Assembly: GCF_949628215.1 (NCBI RefSeq)
Contig: NC_134280.1
Coordinates: 2,800,501 to 2,864,500, forward strand
Source: Phalacrocorax aristotelis
Lineage: Eukaryota; Chordata; Aves; Suliformes; Phalacrocoracidae
Reading direction: 5' to 3'
Length of the DNA: 64,000 nucleotides
Shown here: piece by piece, positions 1 to 24,267 of the stretch
Layout: every line of letters begins with the position of its first letter
Position numbering within the stretch: the first letter of the stretch is position 1
Notes under the pieces: generated by a model
What the model was told of the DNA's origin: nothing
Seen by the model: only the letters and a program-made list of their open reading frames with translations
Database searches by the model: none
Position numbers and translations under genes: made by a program

Positions 1-392
1 TAGTCAGTAGGGCTCAATACCAAACATAAACTATCTTTGTAGTGCCAGTTTTTCTTGGAGCAACAAAGACTTGCCCACAAACACAGCTTGGAGCACCTTC
101 AACCGCAGGCAGCGAGTAGAGTGGAGTAAAATCATGAGCCCTTCTCTTTGCCATGGAGCACTGGGGAGTCTTTCTACACAGGGCTTCCAGCCGACGGGTA
201 CCACCAAGCTGCTCCGTCACCACACAAAGGAGAATGCTTTCAATGCATATATATGCCTTTGCATTTATAACTTCTGCAGCTGATTATGTAGCAGCAAGTA
301 CATAAACTAATAGGTATTCTAGAGCTCAGCCCATGGAATTACATCAGCAGAAATCTAGTTCATAATGGAAAAGTTTATTTTGAATTATCCTC
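1..392. other. Unassigned left flank
   Basis: No convincing exon, repeat family or RNA gene was recognised here. Two ORFs of about 70 codons on opposite strands overlap and show no recognisable motif. The stretch lies between the window edge and the CR1 copy, upstream of the MMADHC promoter. Confidence 0.4.
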
Positions 393-394
393 AC

Positions 395-1489
395 AGGCAA
401 GCTAAGGAAGTGTGGGTTGGATGAGGGGACAGTGAGGTGGAAAGAGAATTGGCTCAACAACAGAACTCAGAGGGTTGTGATCAATGGGGCAGAGTCTGGC
501 TGGAGGCCTGTCACTGGTGGTGTTCCCCAGGGGGCTGTGCTGGGTCCTGTCCTGTTCTACATATCCATCAGTGACCTGGACGATGGGACAGAGCGTAACC
601 TCAGCAAGTTCGCTGATGATCCCAAGCTGGGAGGAGCGGCTGATACACCAGAAGCTGTGCTGGCATCCAGTGAGACCTGGCCAGGCTGGAGAGCTGGGCC
701 CAGGGGAACCTCAGGGAATTCAACAAGAGCCAGTGCAGGGTCCTGCCCCTGGGGAGGAACAGCCCCCCGCACCAGCACAGGCTGGGGGGGACCTGCTGGA
801 GAGCGGCTCTGCTGAGAAGGACCTGGGGGTGCTGGGGGGCAGCGAGGTGACCCTGAGCCAGCACCAGGCCCTTGGGGCCAAGAAGCCCAATGGTATCCTG
901 GGATGTATTAAAAGGAGTGTGGCCAGCAGGGCGAGGGAGGTTCTCCTCCCCCTCTGCTCTGCCCCAGTGAGGCCACATCTGGAGTGCTGCGTCCAGTTCT
1001 GGGGCCCCCAGTTCAAGAAAGACAGGGAACTGCTGGAGAGAGTCCAGTGCAGAGCTGCCCAGGTGATCAGGGGACTGGAGCATCTCCCTTGTGAGGAAAG
1101 GCTGAGAGACCTGGGCTTGTTCAGCCTGGAGAAGAGAAGACTGAGCAGGGATCTCATCAATACCTATAAGTATCTGAAGGGCGGGTGTCAGGAGGATGGG
1201 GCCGGGCTCTTTTCAGTGGTGCCCAACGCCAGGCCAAGGGGCCACGGGCACAAGCTGGAACACGAGAAGTTCCATCCGAACATGGGGACAAACCCCTTCC
1301 CTGTGCAGGTGCCAGAGCAGGGGCACAGGCTGCCCAGAGAGGCTGTGGCCTCCCTTCCCTGGAGACATTCACCCCCCGCCTGGACGCGGCCCTGTGCCCC
1401 TGCTCTGGGGGTGCCTGCTCAAGCAGGGGGTGGGACGGGGTGAGCTCCAGGGGGCCCTTCCAAACCCCGCCAGTCTGGGATTCTGTGAA
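395..1489 (+). mobile_element. CR1 LINE, 5'-truncated copy with reverse transcriptase remnant
   Basis: This is a non-LTR retrotransposon of the avian CR1 family, truncated at its 5' end. At 417-650 one frame reads the palm part of the reverse transcriptase, including a [13 protein letters not shown] block and the catalytic FADD box. A one-base loss near 653 relative to the usual CR1 sequence moves the reading into another frame. That frame carries the C-terminal end of ORF2 from about 780 to 1200, for example [33 protein letters not shown] and LFSLEKRRL. The 3' end carries the CR1 tail and ends with the ATTCTGTG octamer near 1480-1488. Frameshifts mean it cannot be mobile. The 319-codon frame at 484-1443 is this element, not a host gene. 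The subfamily was not determined. Confidence 0.93.
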
Positions 1490-1699
1490 TAAAAGTTGAC
1501 TTTGTAAGCGAACCTCACCCCAGATTCCAAAATGAAGGACCAAGGAGAAAGGTAGCTCACCAAAACAAAGTGAGGGAAAAAAAAGCCTTTAGTCCATTGA
1601 AAAAGGGTTCTATTCTTATTTTGTAAAAGTTATTTGAAGAAACTGCATAGCGCCCTTGGAGGACCCGTTTTATTAGAAGTAACATTTATGCACCCCGTT
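1490..1699. other. Short unassigned spacer between CR1 and CpG island
   Basis: AT-richer sequence between the CR1 tail and the GC-rich promoter region. I see nothing else in it. Confidence 0.4.
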
Positions 1700-2229
1700 C
1701 TCATCGACCTTCCAGGAAACCCCTGGGCCCGGCGGCGGCCGAGAACCTCCCACTGTATTTCCCTCAACAGCAACACCCCCTCTTTTATCAATTTTCGACT
1801 CCATGGTACTCGCCGGCCCCAGAAAGCCCCAGCCCAGGGCTGGGGGGGGGAGCGTGATGGCAGCCCGTTTACGTTACGTGACTGACTCCTGGTGCACCCA
1901 GCGGGTACTGCACCCCCGACGGCCGGCTTGTTGCTGCCGGCACCACGGAGCCCCCGCAGGGGCAGCCACGGGAGACTTTCACCGCGCCGAGACGAGGGGA
2001 AGCAGCGGCCCCGGCAGCGGCGGCCCGACCACCCGGCTGCCCCGAGGGGCCGCCCCGGCCCGCCGCCACACACCGCCCGACGGCCCCGGCCGGGCCTTCC
2101 CACCGCCCCGTCCTCGGCTCCGACCAATCGACCGCCGAACGACTAACCCCGCCTTATCTCTGCCCGCTTCCTTCGCTACGCTAATCGAGGTGTCGGTGGA
2201 TCGGCTCGCTCGGCTTGGGGACAGCGGGG

Positions 2230-2288
2230 CGGGCGCCCGTCGCGCGGGTGCGGAGGGGGGGGTGGCTGCCGCCATTTTGCAGGAAGAG
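2230..2288 (+). other. MMADHC: MMADHC non-coding exon 1 (5' end approximate)
   Basis: The 3' boundary is the donor after 2288 (AAGAG followed by GTGAGC). The next exon opens after a TTCTCTTGCAG acceptor ending at 2535. MMADHC in mammals also has an untranslated first exon. The transcription start was not determined; the YY1-like site at 2268-2280 suggests it lies close by. No upstream ATG was seen in exon 2 before the start codon. Confidence 0.6.
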
Positions 2289-2535
2289 GTGAGCGGGGCG
2301 GCGGTCGGGCTCCCTCCGGGGCGGTCCCGCCGCGCCTCTATCTCCCCTCCTGCCGCCACCTTGTTACAGAGCGGGCAGCGCCGCGGGGCTGCTGTCGGGG
2401 ACCCGGGGGGCGGCCGTGCGGGGCGGGCGGGCGGCCCAGCCGGTGCGGTACGGCCGGGCGCGGTGAGGGGGAGGGCGAGGCCGCTCCGAGGCCCCGGCGG
2501 TGCCGCGGAGACGAGCGCATTCGCTTCTCTTGCAG

Positions 2536-2577
2536 GGGCAGTGGGGCCGTGAGGCGAGAGGGAGCCCGCCGCCTGCA

Positions 2578-2586
<9 letters not shown>
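2536..2586 (+). CDS. MMADHC: MMADHC exon 2 (5' UTR plus first three codons)
   Basis: The acceptor TTCTCTTGCAG ends at 2535. The start codon is at 2578-2580 and the exon encodes only Met-Ala-Asn before the GTGAGT donor at 2587. This start is chosen because MAN joined to VLCN in the next exon matches the family N-terminus. Confidence 0.93.
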
Positions 2587-14308
<11,722 letters not shown>

Positions 14309-14440
14309 CAGTATTCAGGATTTCACAAGTTCTTACGAGCTTTGATTTCTTCTTCTTGATGATTCTAAGCATTGTCAGGAAATGCCACACTTTAAAGTAT
14401 TCTTAGATAATAAAGTAGCTGTTATTTATTTTTAGTCTTT
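14309..14440 (+). terminator. MMADHC: MMADHC 3' UTR and poly(A) signal
   Basis: A canonical AATAAA lies at 14409-14414, about 100 nt after the stop, followed by a T- and GT-rich stretch suited to cleavage near 14430. Another AATAAA at 14757-14762 could give a longer 3' UTR. The exact end is inferred. Confidence 0.75.
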
Positions 14441-15203
14441 GTGAATGTGTTCACCGCATGTGACTTAGAATATTAATTGACAACATTGAAGCAGATACCT
14501 TTATGTGCCACATGGATTTTAAGCTGTGAGTTTCCTTCATCTTGAATAAGTTTAAACATACATGTACATAGCTCTCTGCATATCCTTTTTTAATATTACC
14601 TTGCAAGCCACACCGCTTAACCATTTTGTCTTTCAATGTCTAACAAATCTGTGCTCTTAGTATGAAAAATCCTGATGCCACTAAAGTTTCTAGGAATTTT
14701 GCCACTTGCTGAAATAAGTAAGTGGCAAAAAACAAAACAAAACAAAACAGTCAGGTAATAAAATTGTTCTCCCAGAATATAGAACTTAATAAAAAGTGCA
14801 GAAGTTAATGCTGGACTAATCACTCATTTGCTGTTCTAATACGAGACTAATGAGATAAGCTTTCAGTGGTCTCTAACTGCAAGTAATACTTCAGCAGGGG
14901 AGTGTTCACTTGACTGCTACATCCAGAGACTCAGTAAAAAGTCTTAAATTGCTCTAGAATGGGTCCTCTCTCAGTGTTTTTTGTCTTTGTGTTCCTTCGG
15001 ATTTTAATTTCTCAGTGTTTGCTAAATACATTTTATTAGTTCTGTAAATGTAACTTGAAGTTGCCTTTAACTTCTTAGGTCATTAAATATGTTGTGAAAA
15101 AAAAAAGATAATGGGGCAATGCTTGGATATCATCATTTTTTTTCCTGTATTTGGATGCAATTTAGACTTGTCTCTTTGGAATTTTGAAATGCCTGCGCAA
15201 AGA

Positions 15204-15240
15204 GCAATTATGATCAATTATTGCAATTATGATCAATTAT
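15204..15240 (+). repeat. 18-bp tandem direct repeat
   Basis: Two identical copies of GCAATTATGATCAATTAT lie at 15204-15221 and 15223-15240, separated by one T. Each unit contains a TGATCA palindrome. Confidence 0.9.
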
Positions 15241-16960
15241 AAAAATATTTCGACAGGAAGGTTTCAGTAAACTAGTTGGTCTCTTCAGGTATCATAAAAA
15301 CAGTCGGGTCAGTTGAAGTTACTGGAGGGAGAATATTGAAGAAAATTCAAGGCACCTGAAATTCCAGAGCTCTGTCAGCTGCCTCCCTCCAGAGACTAAC
15401 TAACAAATTAGATTTTAATCTCACGGCAGTTGCTTGCCGGGGCCGTTTGTTAATACACCACTGCAGTAGCTGTGCCAGTTGGTGCAACAATGGGAATCCT
15501 TCAGCCTTGGCTCAGAATTGAGTGCAACTTTTGTCTGGCTAATGCCTGCACAAGACGATGATCTGAGAGGTTTAGCTTCCTGACAGATAGCTAGGGATTT
15601 TAATCATTGTGTCTTTTTTTCCATTGTTAACAAGTACAGATTTAAAACTTGTTCTAGGTTTGTATACCACTTCTGTTCCCTACTCGGGGTCTGAGCCAGT
15701 CATCACCAAAGTCTTTTTCTTTACTTTCATGGGTTAAGAATCAGATCCTTTACCAAGTGCCTGTATCTGTCCTTGTTAACGATTGCTGCACGCCCGTAAC
15801 CCTGCTGGATTGCGGAGGTTTAGGTGAGGAAGACTTTCCACTGGAGAAGCGAGTGCTGCCTGCTCTAAATTGACTCGCTAAGCCAGCAATTCAGAGGTTA
15901 TCTTGCTCACCTACCACCACTGTCATTGCTGTTGGCTCTAGTCTGCGCACATTCCGAGGCTGAAGTGTGTGCCTCTTGAGGCAGGATTCGTTTATCGCTT
16001 TGTCGTGGGATTTGTGCTGTATTTCCAGAGTCCAGGTTCTTGACCTCTCTACTGTCCAAGAAAGCTGTATTATTTCCAAGTCTTATATTGATATTTATTT
16101 CTCATTCTCATAAAGAGGATTAAAAAAGCTTGAAGCTGCAATGTGTCTCGTCTGTTTGCAGAATATTTTGCAGAATGCAAATTAGCTCATTTGATAAGAG
16201 GGGTAGCGTCTCACTGGACAGTAGAGTACGCTGTTGTAGAGAACTTTGGATAAATATTAGAAAAATAAATTCTGTGATAATAGTTCACATATATTTTAAC
16301 TAAAATGAAGAATCTTTTCTTCAGGTCACTTTGCCGTACTTGCCTTTCTATGTTTTATAAGGGGAAAAGCTGCTGGGCAGCTCTCCAGATTAAGCTTGGA
16401 TGCTAGTTTTTGAGTTCATATCCTTTGAAGTTTTGTCCTGGAAAGGGCTTTTACAGTGGCATTTTGAACGGCTTCAACCCAAGGCAGAAATCTCGCTGAA
16501 GGTAGTGGGAGTTTTGCCTTGACTTTCCCACCCTTAATGTTTCATGCCCGCAGTTGAGCAGAGTATGATTTCCTGGTATTTTTCTATGTATTTTCTCATA
16601 CGTATTGATTCTCAAAAGAGGCTGTTCCAGTTCTATTTCCCTCGCATCAGAAGAGCTATACTGTGTATCGATTAACTCGCTGCTCTGAAATAAAAGTTCT
16701 TGAATACTGTACTTCTGGTAATAAAAACCAAGACAACTTTGTGTTACAAAATGAATTCCTTTCTAGGGTAAAGAAGCAAACACGTGAGAAGAGCTATTGT
16801 ATGTAAGGTCGCATTTGACTCCTTAGCAAAGGCTACTGCTCTGTGGGAAGTACGATTTTTCTTAATTCGGAGAGGCTGTTAATTTCTGGATGTTATTAAT
16901 TCATTACCAAATATGCTAGAATTTTTTTGCAATGAATCCCATGAAAACTTATTTAAAGTG

Positions 16961-16977
16961 GTGATGCTGAGCATCAC
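16961..16977. repeat. Short near-perfect palindrome
   Basis: GTGATGCT and AGCATCAC flank a single G, giving 8-bp perfect arms. It may be chance in 64 kb. No transcript context is known. Confidence 0.7.
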
Positions 16978-19084
16978 AAGAGCAGTGCTCTGTGTAGTTA
17001 CAGGTGCAAGCATGTTATTACACATGGAGAATATACTTAAAATGCTGCAAGTCTAGAGGTTAGCTGTAGTGGTCAGAAGGCTAAAGAAATGTTATAAGTG
17101 TCACGTAGGTGCCCTAAGATACGAGGAGCTGAGCTAAATGCCTTTCACAGAATTCTTAGTAAAGGTGAGGAGAAAAATCACAGTTGTCTCTATCTCCTAA
17201 AATATCTTAGTACTGCTATGATCCCAGTGAAGTTCTACACCGCCATAGTCCCCTAAACAGCTGGTGCCATCACTGCGAAGGGCAGTAGTGGTAACAGGAT
17301 TTTAATAAGTTAGAAAAATAAATTTGAAACCAGGCTTAAACATTTTATAGGGATAAATACACAGAGCAGAGGCTGGTTCCCAGCTGGAAAGAGATGTTTT
17401 CCTGTCCTGGGGAAAGCCCTCACTGTGTGTCTGAGCTCAGTGAAGAGGAAGAAGTTGCATTGTTGGTCAAATCAGGACAGGGAAATAAGTATCTTGAGAT
17501 CTTTGATGCGGTGATAGGGATCTTTCTCTTTCCACCTGAAGGTTCCTGAAGTATAGACTCAGGGGCAGCTTTTTCTGGTAGAAACCTCGAAGTAGCAAGT
17601 ATAAAAACATTCCTGCTTGCGGTAAGCGGAAAGCTTACACGTTTTTCAGTGCCATTGGCGTTCATGTTTAAGCTGTGGGACAGTACGAGCTAATTTTAGG
17701 AGTTGTGTGGATTTTGTGGTGGGTAAGACACAGCACATTATTTTAACAGCCTGAGGATTGTGTTTGGAGGAGTCTATTCGAAATCAACTGCTTTGGTTCG
17801 GTTCAGTGACTTCATTGATTTATTCATGACACATCCTCATGTAACAGTGCGGGCTTTAGAATTTAGCTTTATATTCAGCTGTGCTTAACTTGTAAGAACG
17901 CAGGTAAACTAGGGTTTCTCTGGGTCACCGAGTTAAACGTTAACACTCTACAGGCTGTCCTGTGGAGGGAGTAGAAACACTGTTAGTGATGTAGAGCTGA
18001 AATGGAGTAGTAAAATAATTGTATGACTTGCCTCATGCTCAGTCCTTTTAAAGCCCCTTTTTATTAAGAGTTGCTTCTTTTTTACTCAGCAGCCTTAAAA
18101 TCGTCATTCAAACTGATGTTTGCTGCGCATGCATTTAGAGAGAGCAGGAAGATAAGCCAGGTGATTGAACAGCTCCCATTTATAAGAGCATAAACAGTGA
18201 AGAACTCTATTCTCCTTCCACTAGCAGCCACCTGGCTGGAAAAAAAGCTGTCAAAATAACCCAGAGGGTCAAAGGGATCTCTTGGGGACGAGGGCCCCTC
18301 TGCTTTGACTGCCGTCTTGGCTCCAGGCTTGTTGCCCTTTCTGGCTAATTGCGGTGTCATTCAGCAAGAGATACTGCGGTTCATAAACCTGCAGGAAAGC
18401 GCAGCTGTAACTGACAGCTCCAGGTAGCTGATCCAGAAAGGTGAGGCCGCAGGACATCAGCTACTTTGTCACGGTAACATACGTAAAACCTGGTCTGTGA
18501 GCTTGTCTTACTTTAAAAGCTGCTGCTCAGTCAGGCTACACTAATTGCAGAAATCTGGGTATATGGTGGAAAAAGACATGAATTTGGGAGAACTCCTTGT
18601 ACCCAGCCTATGTTGATGGTATTGCTCAAATAACTTGAAATAAGTACGAAGTAGCAATAGGATCTGGATGATCCAGCACATCAGAGCACACTTGTTACGC
18701 TCTTTTTTCCCCCGTCCGCTGCACCCTTAGCCAGCAGCAGAGCAGCTCGCCGTGCGGTTTGCCTGCTGGTCGGAAAGAAATGTGACAGCTGCTGATTGAG
18801 AACGCGTGGAATTGGTTGTGGATGTGTGGTCTAAAATGTCGGATAGATGGGGTTATTGTTATGTTGTGTTACGAGATACGCAACATACATATTTCTGAAA
18901 TCACGTACTTTAGAAACCAGGTAACTTATTAAACCGCAGTGTCACCACTTAAAAGTTGCCCGTGTGACCACGTATATTAAATGAATTCCTTCCCTTGCTC
19001 TCGAGCTAATACTTGGTGGACACTGGTAACTCTCGCGTTTGGTAGCACATGGATGGCAGAGAAGCCCTGTTAAACTGTGGCGTG

Positions 19085-19187
19085 CCCTGCGGCACTTCAG
19101 CGCGTGGTTTAGGAGGCCTGGCGGGTGTTGGGTTGGCGGCTGGACTTGATGATCCTAGAGGTGTTTTCCAACCTTTATGATTCTATG
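19085..19187 (+). mobile_element. CR1 LINE 3'-tail fragment
   Basis: Only the 3' tail of the element is present. It includes GGTTTAGGAGGCCTGGCGGG, GTTGGGTTGGCGGCTGGACT, and a GATGATCCTAGAGGT block. It ends with the ATTCTATG octamer at 19180-19187. Extreme 5' truncation is usual for CR1. Confidence 0.92.
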
Positions 19188-22100
19188 TTAGCATCGTGGC
19201 AGAGGTGGGGAAGGCAGGCTGATAAAGGAGAATGGCCCAGATCTGTGTACATTAACTGGTGAGTGGATAATCAAGGGCTGAAATACCTCTCTTGATCCGA
19301 AACAAAATATCCTATGTATGGATATTTTTGTGTATTCATTCGTCTAGCAAAATAGGACAATTTCACACAAAATTGTCAAACATTTGTGGTTTTTTTTTTT
19401 CAATTCTTCTTACACAAAGCCAAAATCCCTACACGATCACTGATGTTCTCTCGAATAGCTGTTTTTACCACATAAGAATCGATATTTATTCGTTTACTTG
19501 AGCTGCCCCTCTGCACATAAAAGTCATGGTCAGGAAAACACGTTGCTTGAAGCTTCCCTTTCAAACAGAAGAATTTTACGCTGGTTTGTTTGGAGCCACT
19601 AGGAAACCCATAGAGATAACCCAGAGCTTGAAAAGTTGCATTATTATAGCTTGGCCTCCAAAGCTTTCCTGGCTCTTGACAAAGCCTTGCTGAGCAGATC
19701 CTGAGCACAAACACTGCCGGTACTCTTGAGCTTGCCAGCTCCTGTTGAAGCCAAGGCATCCTCCTGGTACCACAGAGCTTTGGTTAGTTATTAACTCAGG
19801 CTAACACTGGGACTGTAATGCAAAATAATGGAGCGGTGAATTATTTCCTAAGGAAGAGGAGGCAGAATGTAATAGTGCTGCTGCTCCAGGCCTGGCCTGT
19901 GTGTCCTGACAGGCGGGGGGAACCCTCACTAGCAGATACTCACGTGGTGGCTGTATTGCTTTAGCACTTCATTGTATGTCATTGTTCTAATTGGATGCAA
20001 TTCTGTGGGGTTTGGGGTTTTTTTTTTAGCTTGAAAAAGCATCGGATGGGAAGGTACTGCTTATAGCTAGGTGTGCTGTGAAAGGGGACGTGATGGTTGG
20101 GCCAGAGAGGTAACCTCTGTGCAATTACTGTCAGGAACGAGCACTAAGGTTAGTCCGAATTTCCAGCAGAGGAAACTAATTACAGATAAGATACTAATAT
20201 AGAGTAGAATTCCTGCAGTTTATTTGAAATGATTACGTTTCCTCTAGAAGTATAACTTCAGCAGGGCTAACTAATTTTAATTGCAATTAGAGTGGTGAAG
20301 TACCGAAGTTTTGACCCTGCTATGAAATCCCTTGGCCAAAGAACTTCCATCAGCAATCAAGACCTCGGCTACACCTGAGCACTAACTCCTGCCACTGATA
20401 TGTCCTAGTCTGTTGTTTTGGTTTGGGTTTTTTAAAACTTCTGGGGGCAGCTGCTCAGCTGTTTTAAATTATTTCACTGAAAGCAGCAGACCTGCTCTAA
20501 TTTCCACTAAATAAAGGTACAGCTTGCCATACTCCAGTGCATCCCGGAGGGTTAAGCATTGCCGTGTGTGCTTTCTGTTTGTTGTTCCAAGCAGGTCAGT
20601 TGGAGCCTTTTGTGCTCTTAAGTTTTCGTGCAGGCTGACACTTGCATAGGGGAACTTTTCCCTAAATCTGGAAGTTGTCCAGGAGCTACATGCCCATATG
20701 CACACACGCACCCGAGGCTAGCAGCAGCTGCTTGATGACAACAATGGCATCTTGTATCAGCTGCAAGAATAAGTTATGTGTTGGCTTTTTCATAGGATCC
20801 TGCTCTGTTATAATTCTCTTTGTTTCCAGGGGAATAACAGCATCTGACAGCCGCCTTTGTCAGGAGCAGATCTTCGCCAGGGGATGCATGCAGCGTTGAT
20901 GATATGTACTTGTTAGGTCTGTTTTAGAGCTGTAAAGTTTATTTTTGTTGTGTGAGGGTTTTCTGTGCCCTGTTAAAGTGCAGGGTTGAACCTTTGGGTG
21001 TGTACACCAACATGTGGCTGCATCGCTTGCTCATGATCGCATCCTAAACGGTACTCAAACACAAAAACTCTTAAAGTAGCAAATTCTAGCAGCAGCACAG
21101 CAAAGCTGGATTTGCTGCAAGACACCAAGCCAACCCCATTTTCTGGTTAAATAGAATCCCCCACCCTGTTACCTGCTGGTTACGGGGAGGGAGGCTTTCA
21201 GCAGGTGTGTAATCGGGGCTCAATGCCCTGCAGCTGGTTCCCCCCCACCCCAGCCCTGCCCTGCCCGTCCTCCTGCAGCACAGCCCCGCAGTAAGGCCTC
21301 TTTTGCTGAGCTAATCCTGTCCCTTTCTGAGAGCATTTGGTCGGTGTTTTATTGCCTTGATGTGGGTAAGTCGTGTCTGTGAGATGTTCTTGGTCTTTCA
21401 GCTCTGAATACTGTGAAAATAATTTAAATTGCTGTATGAGTACTTGGGGCAGTGAAGACCCTGTAAGTGTCCTACAGGCTTTGGAGGGGCTTTATCTGGG
21501 CTTGTGCTGGCCTGGGGGGAGGACGGGGCTCGGGAGAAGGGCTGCCCAGGATGGTTGCATGGATTCCTGCAGACAGCTGCAAGCCTCCCGCTCTCCCTCT
21601 GAGCGGCAGTTTGAGGAAGGAGACCCAAGCCTGACATCTGATGCAGTCTTTGCTGAGAAGCTGATGTGGTGACAGGAGAAAAAGCCTCAAGACATTCAGT
21701 GAGCTCAAGTGTTGCTAAAATACTTGGGTGGTTTTGTACCAGCTGGGGTTTCCCAAGGGCTGACTTTGCTGCAGAGACCACGTGGCTGCTGCGCAGCCTC
21801 AGAGCCACACCACAGTGGTGTCTTAGCTCAGGAGAACCTCAGGTTGAAAAATCTTGAACCAATTAATTTACTAATTTGAGCAGAACTTAAACAGTGGAGT
21901 GGAGCTGCTGAGCTCAAGATAAATGTGGTTATTTAGGTATTTTCCAGGACTGCTTTGTTTACTTGCAGGAGTTAGATATATTTCTCTTTTCATTTTGTCC
22001 TGTGATCTTTGCTCCCTCTAAGGGGGAGTGTTGTGTGGCAAGCGAGTTTTAAATCCAAAAGTACATAAAATTTCAAGAATATTGAAAAATAGAGGTTGGT

Positions 22101-22765
22101 GATAAATAAGATGAGAAGCCCTAGAAGCGCAGGAACAAAGCGTATTTGTGTAGAGGTATGGAAAAGAAAATGAATGTGTGAGGGGAGAGGGCAGGGTCAT
22201 TGCTGATTTGGTACTTTGGAGTCTGGGAGAGAGAGATCAGAAAAGTTTGGGATTTGGAGACAAAAGCGTAGACAATAACGTGAGTAATTCTTACAGGCAG
22301 GATTCAGAGTAGGAACCAAAGGAAACCCAGGTATTTAACTCCGTCCTGTTATTTATGAAAGTCATCCAGAGCATCTTATGACTTTCAGCTCAGGGGATTT
22401 CCCTACTAGCTGACATCCTCTTGGTCGTGCCCAGAGTTGGGTGATGGAACCCCCCGGTTCCTGCCCCTCCTCCTCCTGATGCTCCTCTAATCCCCACCAT
22501 CAACACAAAACGTGACCATGTCCTTCCCAAAACCGCACAGCAGAGTACTGCTTGTGCAGGCGGGACTCTCTTCCAGCATCTTGTCCCTTCCCAAGGGGAC
22601 GTGTCCCATTTAGTGACCCAAATATTCCACAGGAACAGGGACACGTGCAGGGCTGGCCCACCGGCGCGTGGGGTTTGAGCTTTGCAGCCCTCCAAGGCTC
22701 TTCCAGCTCATCTCCTTGAAGCCGTGAGAGCCACACAGCTCCTGTTGCTTTTGCCAGGTTGGGGG

Positions 22766-22852
22766 TTTTTTTCTTTCTTTCTTTGGGCTTTTTTGTTTGG
22801 TTTCTTTTTTTGCTTTTTAGTTTTTTTGTGTTTGTTTTTTTTTTTTTTTTTA
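22766..22852. repeat. T-rich low-complexity tract with (TTTC)n
   Basis: A pyrimidine-rich stretch holds about four CTTT units near 22771-22785, then alternating T and G runs, and a run of over 15 T near 22836-22851. The adjacent 70-residue Phe-rich frame is a product of this repeat. Confidence 0.85.
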
Positions 22853-24241
22853 ACTAAATCCTCAATGATCACAAGCTATGCGGTTGGTTGCCCTGTTTGG
22901 AAAACCATTTAGTAGGTACTACAGCGTGGACCGTAGCCTTTCCCTACAGGCTGTGCGCGTTCAGCAAAGGTCCGTGACCAACTCCTCCTCCATCGCATGC
23001 CCTGTCCCCATTTTTCTGAAGAGATGTCTATCCATAGACGCATGGCATATGCTGTATATAAATGAGTGGTACTTATAAATGGATGGATAGTAGCGTGCCT
23101 GCCAGGCTCATGCACAAGTTGAGGTTTTACATGTATCCACAGAGTCAGAGACTGCAAATCTGTCTTTGAACACAGGAATCTTTTATAAAGGAGGGGTTTT
23201 CACAAACATTTTCACAAACAAACCTAATAGCTCAGGTTAACTGGCATGCCACATGGGCTATTGTAGAATATCTCCTCCCTCTGCCAGCCTTTTGTCATTG
23301 TTTGGGTTTTCTGCTGGGTTTGATGCTGGAGAATTGCTGCAGGCTCACAGATTATCTGGCGATGGAGGGGGGCTTGGGAGGCTGTGAGGGTCCAACCCCT
23401 GCTCCCTGCCAGGCTGGCTTGGAAATCTGGGAGTCTGAAAAGACACTGAAATGTCAATGAGCAAACTGGCAATAAAATTAACCCTCTCCATCCCTGCTCC
23501 TGCCTACCCACCGAAAAGAAATTGTTTCCTAAAAACCTGTGAAAGCGTCCCAATGAAAATTCAGCTGAAAAATCATTGACCAGCCTTATTGTTCCCAAAT
23601 GTCTAGGGTAATGAATGAGGTTATCTGCTGCACACTAACGTCCGCAGTGAGGATAAGAAATAGCTGGGGTTTTTTTCCTCTTGACAAGTATCCTGCTGTC
23701 ATTCATTGAGGAAAGAAACTGTGGTCTTACCTGGACTAAAGCCAAAGGCTGGTGGTGGAGCTTTGAGCCCGGCACCCAAACCTGAAACCCACATAAAAGC
23801 CGGGACTAAGTTGAGATCTGACTGTGGCTTTTATTTCCCACGGGCTGCTGCGGTGCCTTTAAAATAGTAGCCCTCCACCTTGGCAATGGCAATCCTTGCT
23901 TTAATTTTTTTTCCGTAAGGCTCAGGCTGCTGTTTCAGGAGCTGCACAAACACAAAGGTCTCATCGGTGCGGAGTCTGACAGGGGAAGCCTAACAGGATT
24001 TATGAGACTGAAATTTCATGCAGCTGGGTGTTATGCTTCACTGAGAAAGTAATCTCTACCGCTAAAACTGCTGCATCTGGCAGATTGGAAAAGCTTTAAG
24101 AAAAGCAAATATAGTCTGAGGGCTGGACTTTGGGGAAGGGTTTGGCTCTAAAAGAGACACAGAGCTATCCCATAGTGACTAAATGATGACTGCTAGAAAA
24201 CATTGGGAAATTAGCTAGTTGGAGTAGCTAATTTTGAGCTG

Positions 24242-24267
24242 ATGTTGAGTTGGAGAAAACTCAACAT
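24242..24267. repeat. Perfect 10-bp inverted repeat (hairpin)
   Basis: ATGTTGAGTT at 24242-24251 is the exact reverse complement of AACTCAACAT at 24258-24267, with a 6-nt GGAGAA loop. It lies in the intergenic region, away from any exon. Confidence 0.9.

Noticed and set aside
484-1443. 319-codon ORF, the longest in the window, as a host gene
   Set aside because: Its readable part is the C-terminal end of CR1 ORF2, and the element's frame shifts and 3' octamer are visible. It is transposon sequence.
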